Positions 11,210-22,170 of a stretch of DNA of 64,000 nucleotides are shown here, one piece after another (positions within the stretch are counted from its first letter, which is position 1; each line of letters starts with the position of its first letter). The notes below the pieces were generated by a model that saw only the letters and a program-made list of their open reading frames with translations, was not told the origin of the DNA and ran no database searches. The stretch lies in NCBI GenBank assembly GCA_963556145.1, contig OY744470.1, positions 744,001 to 808,000 of the forward strand. Direction: 5' to 3'. The translations under genes were made by a program, and so were the position numbers. Source of the DNA: Hygrocybe punicea (Eukaryota; Basidiomycota; Agaricomycetes; Agaricales; Hygrophoraceae).

Positions 11210-11533
11210 TTAGACTGTTCTGTTCTGTGAGATAATAACTGGTATCTCAGCCTGAACTTCAGCCTGAACATTGACTGGATTGTCCCCCCCAACTCTAGAC
11301 ATCCATGGCAGCTGAACCTTTTTAACATGCTTTTGAAGACCTCCAATGGTGGTAAAAGGCTTGGGACATTTAGGATGACTACATTGACATATAAATCTCC
11401 CATCAACTCCTGCCTGCAATGTAAAAACCCCATTAATGTAAGTTATTTGAACTTCTCCCTTGCATTGTCTATAGTGATGATCTCTTTGTCCCATAGTAGG
11501 AAACTCTAAATTACAATTGGTACAGGAAGGCAT
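11210..11533 (-). CDS. Two-zinc-finger protein fragment
   Basis: A 107-residue frame starts MPSCTNCNLEFPTMGQRDHH, a C2H2-like finger (C-x2-C ... H-x4-C), followed by a second one, CSHPKCPKPFTTIGGLQKHV. Paired C2H2 fingers at the N-terminus are common in fungal mobile-element and lineage-specific proteins, where they bind DNA. The frame ends in a short Val/Glu-rich tail with no further domain, so it is either a first exon or a truncated copy. It lies just left of Helitron-like unit 2. Nucleic-acid binding is inferred from finger spacing only. Confidence 0.5.
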   Translation of the reverse strand: MPSCTNCNLEFPTMGQRDHHYRQCKGEVQITYINGVFTLQAGVDGRFICQCSHPKCPKPFTTIGGLQKHVKKVQLPWMSRVGGDNPVNVQAEVQAEIPVIISQNRTV

Positions 11534-12219
11534 GATAATAAAGCAAAGTTAGAGTATGAGATGATGGTGGTAAGGGATTAAGAGAGATCAAGTCATGTTA
11601 CCTGATTTAGCCAATCATGTGACTTGGACATGTGACTTGACTTGGTGATTTTACCAACTAGTCATGTGACTTGACTTGGTGATTTTACCAAGTGTGTGAC
11701 AGTGACATGTCACATGACACTTGGTGATTTCACCAACTGTGTGACTGTGACATGTGACTTGAGTAATGTGATTTGAGTTGGTAATATCATAATAACTGTC
11801 ACCAGTCATATATTATTTGAGTTGTGAATTTGACAACCTTTTTACTGCTTTACTTGTATCAGTGTTGTAATAATATAATAACTGTAATGTCAAGTGTTCA
11901 AACTACATTGAAATATAAATTATAATTGCCTTGTGTACATTTAAAAGATGTTTGGTATTGTCATGAATTATAAGTTCATCTGCTATATAGTTTTAAGGAT
12001 AAACATGTGCTATTTATCTGACATTAAACACAAGAATTTTATAAAGTACAGCAATGTGAATTGACCAAGTTCAAATGCAGGAGCTATTGACATTGATGAA
12101 GTTCCTTGGTAGTAAAGTAGTTTTAAAGCTGTGTGCTGATTTCTTTTTGGATTTTTTTTTTTTTTTTTTTTTTTAGAATTGTTATTCAGAATGTATGAGG
12201 AGGAATCTCCTCTTGATCT

Positions 12220-13305
12220 GGAAAGTTTCTCTAAAGGACTTGCCCAGGAACCTCCACATGACTAAAATGCCCCCCAATGATCACCCTTCATATCACAAAG
12301 GCTTGCCCAAAATGTCCTCCAAAGATCCCCCAACATATCTCAAATGCTTGCCCAAAATGCCCCTGAAAGATCCCCCCACATGTCCCAAAAAGTTACACAC
12401 AATGCCCCCCACAAGACTTAGATACTTGCCCACAATGCCCCCCACATGACTTAGATACTTGCCCAAAATGCCCCCCAAAGATCCCCCAACATGTTCCAAA
12501 TGCTTGTCCAAAATGCCTCTGAAAGATCCCTCCACATGATGCAAATACTTGCCCAAAATACCCCTGAAAGATCCCCCCCACATGACTCAAATGTCCTCCA
12601 AAGATCCCCCTTGATGTCCTAAATGCTTGCCCACAATGCTCCCCAAAGATCCCCCCACATGTCCCAAATGCTGGCCTAAAATGCCCCTGAAAGATCCCCC
12701 CACATCACTCAAATGCCTCCCAAAGATCCCCCCACATGACTGACAAGCTTGCCCAAAATGCCCCCCAAAGATCCCCCAATATATCTCAAATGCTTCCCTA
12801 AAATGCCTCTGAAAGATCCCCCCACATGACTCAAATGTCCCCCAAAGATCCCCCTTGATGTTCCAAATGCTTGCCCACAATGCCCCCCACAGACCCCCCA
12901 CATGACTCAAATGCTTCCTCAAAATGTCCCCCAAAGATCCCCCAACATGTCTCAAATTCTTGCCCAAAATGCCCTCCAAAGATCCCCCCACATGACTCAA
13001 ATGCCCCCCAAAGATCCCCTCACATGTCCCAAATACTTGCCCACAATGTCCCCCAAAGATCCCCCTCCTTGTCTAAGATGCTTGCCCAAAATGCCCCCCA
13101 AAGATCCCCCCACATGACTCAAATACTTGCCCAACAACCCCCCATATGTCCCAAATACTTGCCCCCAATGCCCCCAAAAGATCCCCTCACATGACTCAAA
13201 TGCTTGCCCAAAAACCCCCCCAAAGATCCCCCACATGTCCTCAAGACTTGCCCACAATGACCCCCAAAGATCCCCCCACATCATTCAAAAACTTGCCCAA
13301 GTTCC
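12220..13305. repeat. C-rich minisatellite, about 45-bp unit (second array)
   Basis: About 24 imperfect copies of the unit seen at 9030-10170, with the same AAAGATCCCCC core. The G runs on the minus strand have the same phase. Confidence 0.9.
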
Positions 13306-13309
13306 CCCT

Positions 13310-13713
13310 CCTGGTCCTGGTCCTGGTCCAAATCCTTGTCCTGGTCCTGGTCCTGGTCCAAATCCTTGTCCTTGTCCTGGTCCTGGTCCAAAATCCTGGT
13401 CCAAATCCTTGTCCTTGTCCTGGTCCTGGTCCTGGTCCTGGTCCAAATCCTTGTCCTGGTCCTGGTCCTGGTCCAAATCCTTGTCCTTGTCCTGGTCCTG
13501 GTCCAAATCCTTGTCCTTGTCCTGGTCCTGGTCCTGGTCCTGGTCCAAATCCTTGTCCTGGTCCTGGTCCTGGTCCTGGTCCTGGTCCAAAGGTTCCCAA
13601 ACAGGCAATTCCTTGTCCAAAATCCTTGTCCTTATCCAGGGTAGGTTCCCAAAAAAGCAATTCCTTGTCCAAAATTGCTTAGTAATCCTGGTCCTGGTCC
13701 TGGTCCTGGTCCT
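13310..13713. repeat. CCTGGT array
   Basis: Nearly pure CCTGGT units with periodic CCAAATCCTTGT interruptions. All six frames are open for long distances, giving spurious Gly-Pro, Asp-Gln and Ser-Trp repeat ORFs. Confidence 0.9.
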
Positions 13714-14968
13714 GGATCCCGGGGCGGGATCCGAGGAGTAGATTATTAGCTCCAGTTCCCCCAGCTCCAGCTCCACCACCCCCAGCTCCAGTTCCCCCAG
13801 CTCCTGTTCCACTCCCCCCAGCCCCAGCTCCACTTCCCCCAGCTCCACTTCCACTTCCCCCAGCCCCAGCCCCAGCCCCAGCCCCACTCCCCCCAGCTCC
13901 ACTTCCCCCAGCTCCACTTCCACTCCCCCCAGCTCTTCCCCCAGCCCCAGCCCTTGTTGACACATCTGTGTCCTCCAGAAACCCTGACTGTGCACAAGGA
14001 AATGGACACAGCAACTCTTCCTCAACCTCATCACCCCAGTCATGTACCCCTGGAACCATCCAGGGCCACCTCTTGGTGCCATCAGGATTGGTGGCACTAA
14101 ACACCTCCCCCTGCACATTATCTGTGGCATCAGGGTTATAAACCCACCTCAAGATAGTTATTATTTAGTGTGGTTGGATGGAGCAACAAATTAAATGACA
14201 TACGAATAGTGCCACCGCAAATCCGTCAGCGCCAGCGTCCCCCCTGGGGGGAGATATAAAATTTTTTCTGTGCCTATTAAAAATAAGTTTGTAAAATAAT
14301 TTGGTGAGAAACTTGGAACTCACATATTATGGATCCCCCTGGGATCCAGTCACAATTCCCCCCTGCCATCAGAGCCCTTGGGTGGGTACCCAAGTGCTGC
14401 TGAAACCTAGAAGAAGGTAAGGTTTATTTATTATTCTGGTTTTTTGTTTGATGCAAAGAAAACTCACATGTCCTCATCCACCAGATCCTCTACCTCCATC
14501 CAGAACCAAAACACAAGTACCTGGACATTCTGGTTACACAAGTTAGTTATGCAAAATTTCTTAGGTTAGCTAGTGGTTACCTCAATTTTTACTCTCTTGG
14601 CTTTCTCAGCCACTCTCATATCAATAATCATAGCTTTGAAATGTGACAACTCATCCTCCTCCTCTCCACCTCTGACTCTGATGCTGTAAAAATATGATTT
14701 ATTGAAACTTCAGAGAGATTGTTTGACACTTACCAAGTGCCTGGTTTGATAAGGACAGCTGCCTGTCCTTCTGGCTTCACTAAAATACTATTCAATCCTC
14801 TGATGGGAGTAAATTGATTTGTCTTCACTTACAATTCACCCTGCTAACTCTCTTATATCCCTCTTTGTATTTGTTGGAGAGGGTGTCCAAGGCTTGAGGC
14901 CACATGCGCGGGGCTTGCGCCACTGGGGCCGGGGTCGACTGGGCGCTGCTGAGGGGCGAGAGAGACAT
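13679..14968 (-). CDS. Hypothetical agaricomycete protein, last exon interrupted by a Helitron-like end
   Basis: Minus-strand exons with good splice sites can be read: MSLSPLSSAQSTPAPV ... YKEGYKRVSRVNC; then LNSILVKPEGQAAVLIKPGTW; then IRVRGGEEEDELSHFKAMII ... AEKAKRVKIE; then a short FWFWMEVEDLVDED exon; then HLGTHPRALMAGGNCDWIPG; then WVYNPDATDNVQGEVFSAT and a Gly-Ala-Ser tail. A TATATAAAG box at 15043-15051 favours the start at 14968. The family is a lineage-specific hypothetical; I do not know its role. The GSGAGG tail runs into the Helitron-like hairpin at 13749, and the frame then reads through CCTGGT repeats to a stop at 13679, so the natural C-terminus has been replaced. Confidence 0.6.
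13714..13749 (+). other. Helitron-like 3' terminus: hairpin plus tail
   Basis: Stem GGATCCCG (13714-13721), loop GGG, stem CGGGATCC (13725-13732), tail GAGGAGTAGATTATTAG. Host coding sequence (CTCCAG...) follows immediately. Confidence 0.65.
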
Positions 14969-15262
14969 ATTATTAACTAACTTTGGGTTGAGAGGGTTGT
15001 GGTGAGAGTTGGAATTGGGGCATTTGATATCAATCCATAGCTCTTTATATAAGTTTAGTATTGTCACATGTTTGGCCATGTATCACACTTTGATGGACTT
15101 ATTGTTGTCATCTGCCTATTGTCCGGACTTGTCCCGATTTGGTAAATTTCCCGATTTGGTAATTGTCCCGATGTGGTGCATGAGATTGTCCTCTGGCCAC
15201 AGTCTATGCATCCGGGTGGTTTATGCCAATTTCTCCGTGGTTTTTATAACTTTATGAAATGT

Positions 15263-18200
15263 CTAATAGCCATCATCCACCTCTTCTTCTTCAGGACTAA
15301 GTGGCTCATCTTCACTCATATTCTCACTCTCTACCTCATCACTCTCACTCTCAACCTTCACCTCCTCTGCCTCCTCCTCCTCCTCCTCCTCCTCCTTCTC
15401 CTCCTCCTCCTCCTCTTCACTCTGAATTCGTACTTTTCTGGGTGGAACCCGGCGATTCTTAGCTTTACCTGTTCGACGTTGTTTCAATTTTCTGGACCAA
15501 TTGACAGCTCTCTTTGCAACATCCTGAGACACCCCACTTTGCTTTAGCAAGGTCACTTGGAGTTTTTTCACCGCCGTATGAGTTGGTGCACGTCTGATTG
15601 TCGTTTTCTTTCTACCATCTCCAATTTTGGCCAGCTTGTAGTAGTCTGGATTGGTCAGCATGTGCACTGATTCATGGTGGACTTCCCATATGGCAGTGCG
15701 ACCTCCACTCTCTGAATGGCTGCTCTGGCTGCTGGGCAAGCATTGACATTTTGAGAGCAGCAGCTCCAAGGCTGTATGCAACATGTCGACATCCATCGCT
15801 GACAGCTGCTTGCAAGCTGTGTGATATTCAGAGATGTAGCCAGGTGGTTCCGCCAGGATCTTCCAGGTTCCTGTTAGACTCTGAGTTGACTTGGGGAAAT
15901 AAATCGTCAACCGCTCCTGAAAGCTCTTCACCCGTCTGCCTGGAATGGATCCTAATAGGCCAGCGTTGCAAGCAATGTACCTTGCAGAGGTGAGCGTCCT
16001 GTGCGTCTCCCTTAGAGTCCAGCACTCCAATGCCTCCCGCAATGACCCAGGTAGGACAGTCTTCGTGCACCATTTCTCATTCAGACTGGCCCAGATATGA
16101 GTGGTGAATAGTTTGAACAGTCTCTCAGCGACACCCTCGATATCTTCCAAGTCAGGTGTCCAGATGAGGGGCCTCATCAATCTCCATGGAGTCTCCTTCA
16201 GGCAGTGTTCCACCTCCTTCCACGTGGGAGTCTGTCCAATGGGATATCGCTCTTCATCCTCAACCTCGGGGCTCGGAACTCTGATTCGCTTTCTCTTCTG
16301 CTTAACACCCAACGTCCGGAGGATATCCATGTCATCTCGATCCAACACTTCCGGAAGACAATTGTCTTTGGACAGGTCGAGGTTGTGGAGAAACAACATG
16401 CCAAAGCGGTCGACAACCTGCCTGTAACGAAGCAAGCCCAATGTTTCCCGCACACATGAGCTGACCATGCTGGGGCTGAACAACACAGACTGCAGCATGT
16501 ATGTCAAAAGGCCTGTCATGACCCCATAGTTTCCTGGGACAGTCTCGGCCAACAACTGTTGTGTGTTGCGGATCGCAGCCATTCGCTGGGCAAGGAATGT
16601 GAACCAGGTATGAGATGGCAGCCATAGGATGGGCTGTGAAGCTACCATGTCCTCAACCTGAGCCAATGTCAGTGATATGAGGACATCATGAAATGGAAAA
16701 CCTCACCATGCTATCAGCACCCTCCATGAAAGCTTCCAAGATCTGGCCTCCCACTCGAAACTCGTCCCTCACACCATAAGACCTTTTGCCTGCATCAGTG
16801 GTGTAGATTTGCATGACCTGATCGATTTCAGAGAGAAAGTTTGGGTCCAGATTGTAAGCTTCCTTCTCACTGAACAAGTCTCTGCCATTGTCCAGCTTGC
16901 GGGTCACTTCGTAGGCTTGATTATATGATGAGCGAAACATGATGTGGTTCCTCCGACATCTCACTCCACCCATCTCAGCCTGTAGGCCACCATAGCGGCT
17001 CAACGTGTTCAGATGGTGAATGGTCCCCATGGTGTAACCTCCAAGTCCATATGAAGCCTCTAAGGAATCCAATTTCCAAAGTCCCACAAGAGGTTCTGGG
17101 TTTTTGGCATTGTAGGTGATGCCCAGGTCCATGTAGAGTTCTCCATGAGACCGATCCAGTGTGTAATCCCAGTCCAGACCAGGAAACTCCATCCAAAAAT
17201 CCTCAAAACAGGTTTTCAAGCATTCCTGGTTGCCTGTGGCGATTTCTTTGGTGTAGAGTTTGGAACCTTTAATTTCCAGCACAAAGAAGAATGAGCCAAA
17301 CATCCCCAAGGCATCTGGCGACTCATCAATCTGCCAGCAGAGTGAGACATCATGAAAACCAACCATCATTGGGGAATGGCTCACCAGTCTTCTCATGTGT
17401 TGAAGCAAAAGTCGGAAAGAGGCCCGTTTGAATGGAAACGTTGGAGACTTTCCAGATTCCACCTTGAATTTCCCCTTGGCAGATGCCTTGAACCTCATCT
17501 GCTTACTGCTGAGAGCCATGTATGGATAGAACGCATCATCCATCGCCAAAAGCATTGCTGGGCTGACCACCTTGTTCCAAAACTGTCCCTGAATATCCCA
17601 AGGCACCATGCTCATCCATCGTCCTGTGTATTCATGCCGATGTGAGATGCGAGGAAATACCAGATACAAGTTCATCAAGCCGGATCCATCTCCCAACTTG
17701 CCAAAGGCAACATGTGGCAGCCTGCTGAGGCGGAAAGTTTTGGTTTCGAATTCCGTTCTTGGGCCCAGAGACTCCTTATCTTCTTGAGACTGAGGCAAGA
17801 GTAGTTCCACGTAAACATGGTTGTGCTTGGAAATTGGAGCCTTGTGACGGATTTGCGGCAAAGTAAAGATGTTGATCGCGTGTTTGAACTCAGGCTCCGT
17901 TGTCACCCAAATCAAGCTGTCGATGTCCCAGGACACAACAATTTCCTCCGGCTTGACAGCATCTCTCCCCAAGTCCAACCGCACATGTAAGCCCTCTGAA
18001 GTTAGACCCGTCAGGAAGACATCCAGGTTCCCTGCATGCTGAGCCTCCTCAATCATCTCAGCTGCACCCATGATGCAGCTGTCATCACACTCCATATCGT
18101 CCTCGTGGTCATTCAGAGGTGGTGTGGCAAGGCCAACAGGCATCAAATGTTCCTTGACCAGAACAGGAGGGCGATTGAAAAACCGATGAGAATATGATGG

Positions 18201-20140
18201 CAATAACCGCCAACCATAGTCTTTGTACATGGTCCATGGACTTTTGACAATCCGATTTGCAAGGTACACCAAAGACTGCGAGGCAAGCTGAATGATGGTG
18301 TCTGAAATGGAATCCAGTGTCTCCAGTGTCGGTCCACCCTCGTAGTCATCAAATTCATCACTGAATCGTGGCCATAGGTTGCGAAGGCTCTGAAGAGGTG
18401 GAAGTTCTGGTGGATTTGCTGGTCGAGGGAACCGTCCTAATCGAGCAATGGTCCAGTCCTGCACATGTTTTCCCTTGTTTACAACAGCAGGTGGTGGACT
18501 CTATGTAATAATACAATTTGTAAGCATTGTCTCACTGCTGAGGTGGTGGCTACTGACCTTGGAGTTATGACCATCAGATCCACTGTCAGAGTCCTGGGTT
18601 TCATTGATGGTCTTCTTTCTCTGGTCTCCTCCTCGCGCCGACAACCCATGAAGCTGGGGCTTGGCTGGCCAGCTCGCATGGTTCCTGGTTAACAGCTGTC
18701 TGCATAGAGCACATCGCTTCATTGCCCTCTGAAGGTTTTCCACTACCTCCCTCACTCTCCTTCCTGTATGGTTCTCCAGCTCATCCACCACTGCTTCCTC
18801 TGGTGCAGGAAAATTGTGATGTGCCGCATCCAAGCCGAGATAGTCGTGGTAGGCGGCAACTGCATGAACGTGGACTTCATTTGCGATACGAATCCTCATG
18901 CTGTGGCAACATGCTAGGTTGGGCTTCTGCCACAGGCCTTCTTGGGTGCGAAAGCCACGAGTCCAGATCTCTTCAAGCACCTGACCTGTCGTGGGTCCAC
19001 AGTCACGGCCATTCTGCAACCAGTTCACCTTGGAAACTGTCATCTCCGTGCACTCCCAACCATGAAGCTTCGCTAGCTTCTCCCAGATCTGTGGCCCACC
19101 CCATGCATCCCAGTCTGTGGCAACCAGCTCTGAGCCATATGCCATGTAATTCATCCCCAGAACATGGACCCTTTGCTCTTCTGGTTGCCAGTATACCACA
19201 CAGTAGTGATTACCTCCTCGGTACTCCCCTTTCTCATTCAGACTTCGCCCCGTGTTTAACATCCCAACAAGTGGAGCCAGCTCACATGGTTCTTCCAGTG
19301 GCAAGTGGTAGGTTTCACGGAATTGCCGAATTTCAACATCCGTTATGGTTTCCAGCATCCACCAGTTGAATGAAATGTATCGTCCCACCGGGCATCTGAG
19401 CTCAAGCCAAAGGTGAGACAACCAGAAGTCCAGCAGTAACCCATCTAGCCATGTGCGATCTTTGAGTGTCGACAACTGAAGCAGAGCTCCACCCCATTTA
19501 AGGGGATGTAGCAACTCCAATGCTGAATAATGAACACATTGTGATAAGATGATTGAGGTTTTCAGAGTGGATGACTGACCAAGAACTGATGGACCTACAA
19601 CCTCCTGATCAGGTGGGTCATTCCCTTCTGCAGCTGGTACAGCTGGTGCAGGTTCATATGAACTGTTGGACCCAGTCCCATCTTCACTCTCAGGGATTGA
19701 CTGTGAAGCCTCGTCAGATGAAACATAAATGGGGACAGGTGGTGTTGACTGCGATGGAACTGCAGGGCGTTGACTAGGGGAGTTGCACCCAGATGCAACA
19801 GATACATCTTCTGGTGTTGATGGCTGAAGGTTTCAGTTTGAGCATGGAAAATCTGAAACAAGATCAAGCTACCAACAGGACTGTCAAACCATCGTGCTTG
19901 ACCTTCATCTTCACATGTCTATGATAATGAGAAAATGAGTGAGAGCAATCACCGGACAATTCTGAAACAACACTCCACCGGAAATGTAACCCCTACAAAG
20001 GTCGACTGTAAGCTTGCCATGTTCATTTGTAAACTTGCCAAGTCGGCCTCCAACTCATTTGTTTCGGGCTGGGATTCTTCATCCAGCAACTGTTCAAGGG
20101 TTGCAAGACTATTTTGAAGTTCGGTGAGATCTGTTAACAT
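15263..20140 (-). CDS. Module copy A: Ulp1-like protease fused to a large unknown domain
   Basis: Many-exon gene. The first exon (from 20140, MLTDLTELQNSLATLEQLL) is a Leu-heptad, acidic segment, then a Ser/Pro-rich linker (19.85-19.6 kb). The Ulp1/C48-like domain (19520-18700) has GGNHYCVVYW (His), WGGPQIWEKLAKLHGW and NGRDCGPTTG (Cys); the Asp normally after the His is not obvious (HVLGMN). A CALC pair follows. The large domain (18464-16707) has DIDSLIWVT, NHVYVELLLPQS, LDWDYTLDRSHGELYMDLG and SYGVRDEFRVGG. After a 49-bp intron (16658-16706) comes a C-terminal domain (FGMLFLHNLDLS) with a 30-residue poly-Glu tail. Unlike copies C and D there is no intron before the Cys loop. A TATA at about 20200 lies 55 nt before the chosen start. 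The Ulp1 fold removes SUMO-like tags; the large domain is unrecognised. Confidence 0.75.
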
Positions 20141-20384
20141 GGTACTCGAGCTGTCTGTGGTTTTAATTTGTTGTGTCAATTGTCAATTGGAAGGCTATAT
20201 ATTGGCTGGGCCATGAGGCTCAGGCACCAGATTAGGGCATGAGGCTAAGCATGAGATTAGGGCATGAGGCTAGGCACCATCATCACCTGTCCATTCAATT
20301 TCATATTTGATCAGACTGGTGCCTGAATTTAATATTGGTGAAAATCCCCTATAAAAGACCCATCTATCCGGGATATAATTATCA
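20141..20384. promoter_or_regulatory. Bidirectional promoter of module A
   Basis: A TATA in each direction: CTATAAAAG at 20349-20357 (+ strand, 28 nt before ATG 20385) and AATATATAG at 20194-20203 read on the minus strand. Between them GGCATGAGGCTA and variants repeat about four times (20212-20275), a candidate shared upstream element. Confidence 0.65.
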
Positions 20385-21635
20385 ATGGCCTCCCAAAGCA
20401 ACCTTGCGGTTTTCCACCAAAGACGTCTGGCTCCTGCTGGAAAGCCTCCAACACATGCTCAGTATGCTAAGATGAAAACTTGGGCCTCATATCGTGGCAA
20501 GTTGAGATTCACATTTATTTGGAAAACCTTACATGACAATGTTTCAACCTTAGTTGTAGATGAAGGTGATGAGACAGTGAACTTTGTTCGAAAAGACACG
20601 TAAGAACGTCATGCGCAATGGTTATACATTGATCTGAGCTCATCCTTTCCCCAAGTGTGGCAATCATCCCACCAGAGACAGAGTATGCTACTCTTCCTCC
20701 TCGACGGCCGGATGGACATCTTCATCCAGATTGCTATTGGTATGGGACCATTGAGGATCTCAGAGCCTCACCTGAGAGTGATGATGGTGAACCCCCTGAG
20801 CTGTGGGCAAAGGTGTCCTGGTTTTACACCCAACAGCACATTCAGGATGTGAAGTTAAGTAAAAGGCTGAAAAGGAAGCTGCTTGCCTTGCTGTAAGATT
20901 TATTCATCTGCCATCATAGTCTTGGATTGAATCATCCATTCTCTTCAGTCCATTTGAGCAGATGAGCTCTACTGAGCTCATCAAGAGCAATCATGATCAA
21001 ATCATTCCTGCTCTAAGTATTGAATGTGAGCTTACCTTGATGGTTGTATTTCTTCACATTGAACACATGGATTATCCTTGCCAGCCCCCATGAAAATTCC
21101 TTACTTTGATGACAGGCGATCCAACAGTCGGGAAGTTGGTGTTGGTGCATGGTTTTGGCGGTTTGAGGTCAACTTCCTAAACAAGAATCTTGAGGTGATG
21201 GTGAGTGGCTAAACATGGCAGTGAAAGCTGTTATTAACTGAAGGACTTGCTGCTCAGAGGATTCAGAAAGGCTGTTGCAAGAGAGTCTACAGTCCAAGCA
21301 AGGATCTCCAACGTTTTTGCGTTTACTGTGAAGAATGGCTTCATGAGGGATGCCTCACAGGGCCCATTGAAGTGACACTTCGGGAGCTGAATGATTTGGA
21401 TAAGTTGACACAGAGCGTGCCAATTTTCAGGGGTTCAAATGGCCAAGGTCGGGATCAGCAGAAGGACTGGCATGTGGCTGGTACTGGACGAAAGATTGAG
21501 AAGGCTCGTGACTGGGCTGATAAAGAGGTGGCTCCAAATGATTGGAGACAGTTGCTGGGTGCAGAGTTTGTGGATGAGATGATCCAGACACAGTGGGACT
21601 GTTATGAATGTCCTACATGTCTTAATCAGATGTGA
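20385..21635 (+). CDS. Module copy A: BAH-PHD chromatin reader
   Basis: Five exons: 20385-20599, 20656-about 20890, about 20957-21036, about 21090-21199, about 21262-21635. BAH hallmarks: DEGDETVNFV (the GD-x-V strand), VAIIPPETEYA, CYWYGTIEDLR, LWAKVSWFYTQQHIQ, SSTELIKSNHDQIIPALSIE, WFWRFEVNF. A PHD-like finger follows: CCKRVYSPSKDLQRFC, YCEEWLHEGC and, at the C-terminus, CYECPTC. BAH followed by PHD is the architecture of H3K27me/H3K4me readers (plant EBS/SHL, fungal EPR-1/BP1). Role inferred: targeting to, or sensing of, marked chromatin. It is divergent from the Ulp1/large-protein gene across 244 bp. Aromatic-cage residues were not checked. The same gene occurs at 39556-40801 and 58861-60165. 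Confidence 0.75.
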
Positions 21636-21830
21636 ACTATTGCCAGTACACTTGTAATTCATTCATGATCAACACCATTGTGATGAAATTTAGATTTACA
21701 AATATCTCATACGGACAATCATGACCAGTGGAGTGGAATCAGGCACTGTTGAAGACTCCATGGCCACAAGTACACTTTAGATGGTGACCAGAGTTGAATA
21801 CATGTATCAATAAAAGAGTCTATAGAGGCA

Positions 21831-22170
21831 CATAAAGTGCAGAATGACCACAGTACAGTTATGAGAATTGAGGCCAGAAGGAGTCTCATAACCCATATCA
21901 GACAAGTAAACATGACCAAACAACTTGATTATGAATCATAATTGATGCCATCATCACATGATAATTAGAAGCCAAACTCGGACTAATTTCCCACATTAAC
22001 ACAGATTCCCCCCCAACTTGCATGGACTCTTTCTCCATAACCGGTCCGCCGATTTCTTAGATAATTGGTACAGAGCACCTCAGTAGTGTACCCAATGGAT
22101 TGCCAACTTAAATCTGCAACAATTTCATGTCCCAGACTTGTATATATATACATAGAAGACCGGTATAATG
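21831..22170 (+). repeat. Mobile promoter-like repeat R1, copy a
   Basis: A roughly 340-bp repeat from ATAAAGTGCAG to GACCGGTATAATG. It contains AACCGGTCCGCCGATTT (22039) and, 102 bp on, TATATATATACATAGAAG. Copies occur at 32800-33123 and 36953-37294; all three stop at the same GGTATAATG and have unrelated sequence after it. Here it is joined to truncated module B. Confidence 0.8.

Larger units (their letters stand above)
11590..13749 (+). mobile_element. Helitron-like non-autonomous unit 2
   Basis: It repeats the plan of unit 1: GACTTGGTGATTTTACCAA block (11630-11770), AT-rich segment collinear with 8570-9030 (including a T tract at about 12152), 45-bp C-rich minisatellite (12220-13305), CCTGGT array (13310-13713), hairpin and tail. 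Its 3' end falls exactly where the Gly/Ala-rich coding tail of the minus-strand gene (13679-14968) begins, so it appears to have inserted into that exon. Confidence 0.6.

Noticed and set aside
13127..13741. Long Ser-Trp, Gly-Pro and Asp-Gln repeat ORFs in the CCTGGT array
   Set aside because: The hexamer has no stop in any frame, so open length is not evidence of coding.
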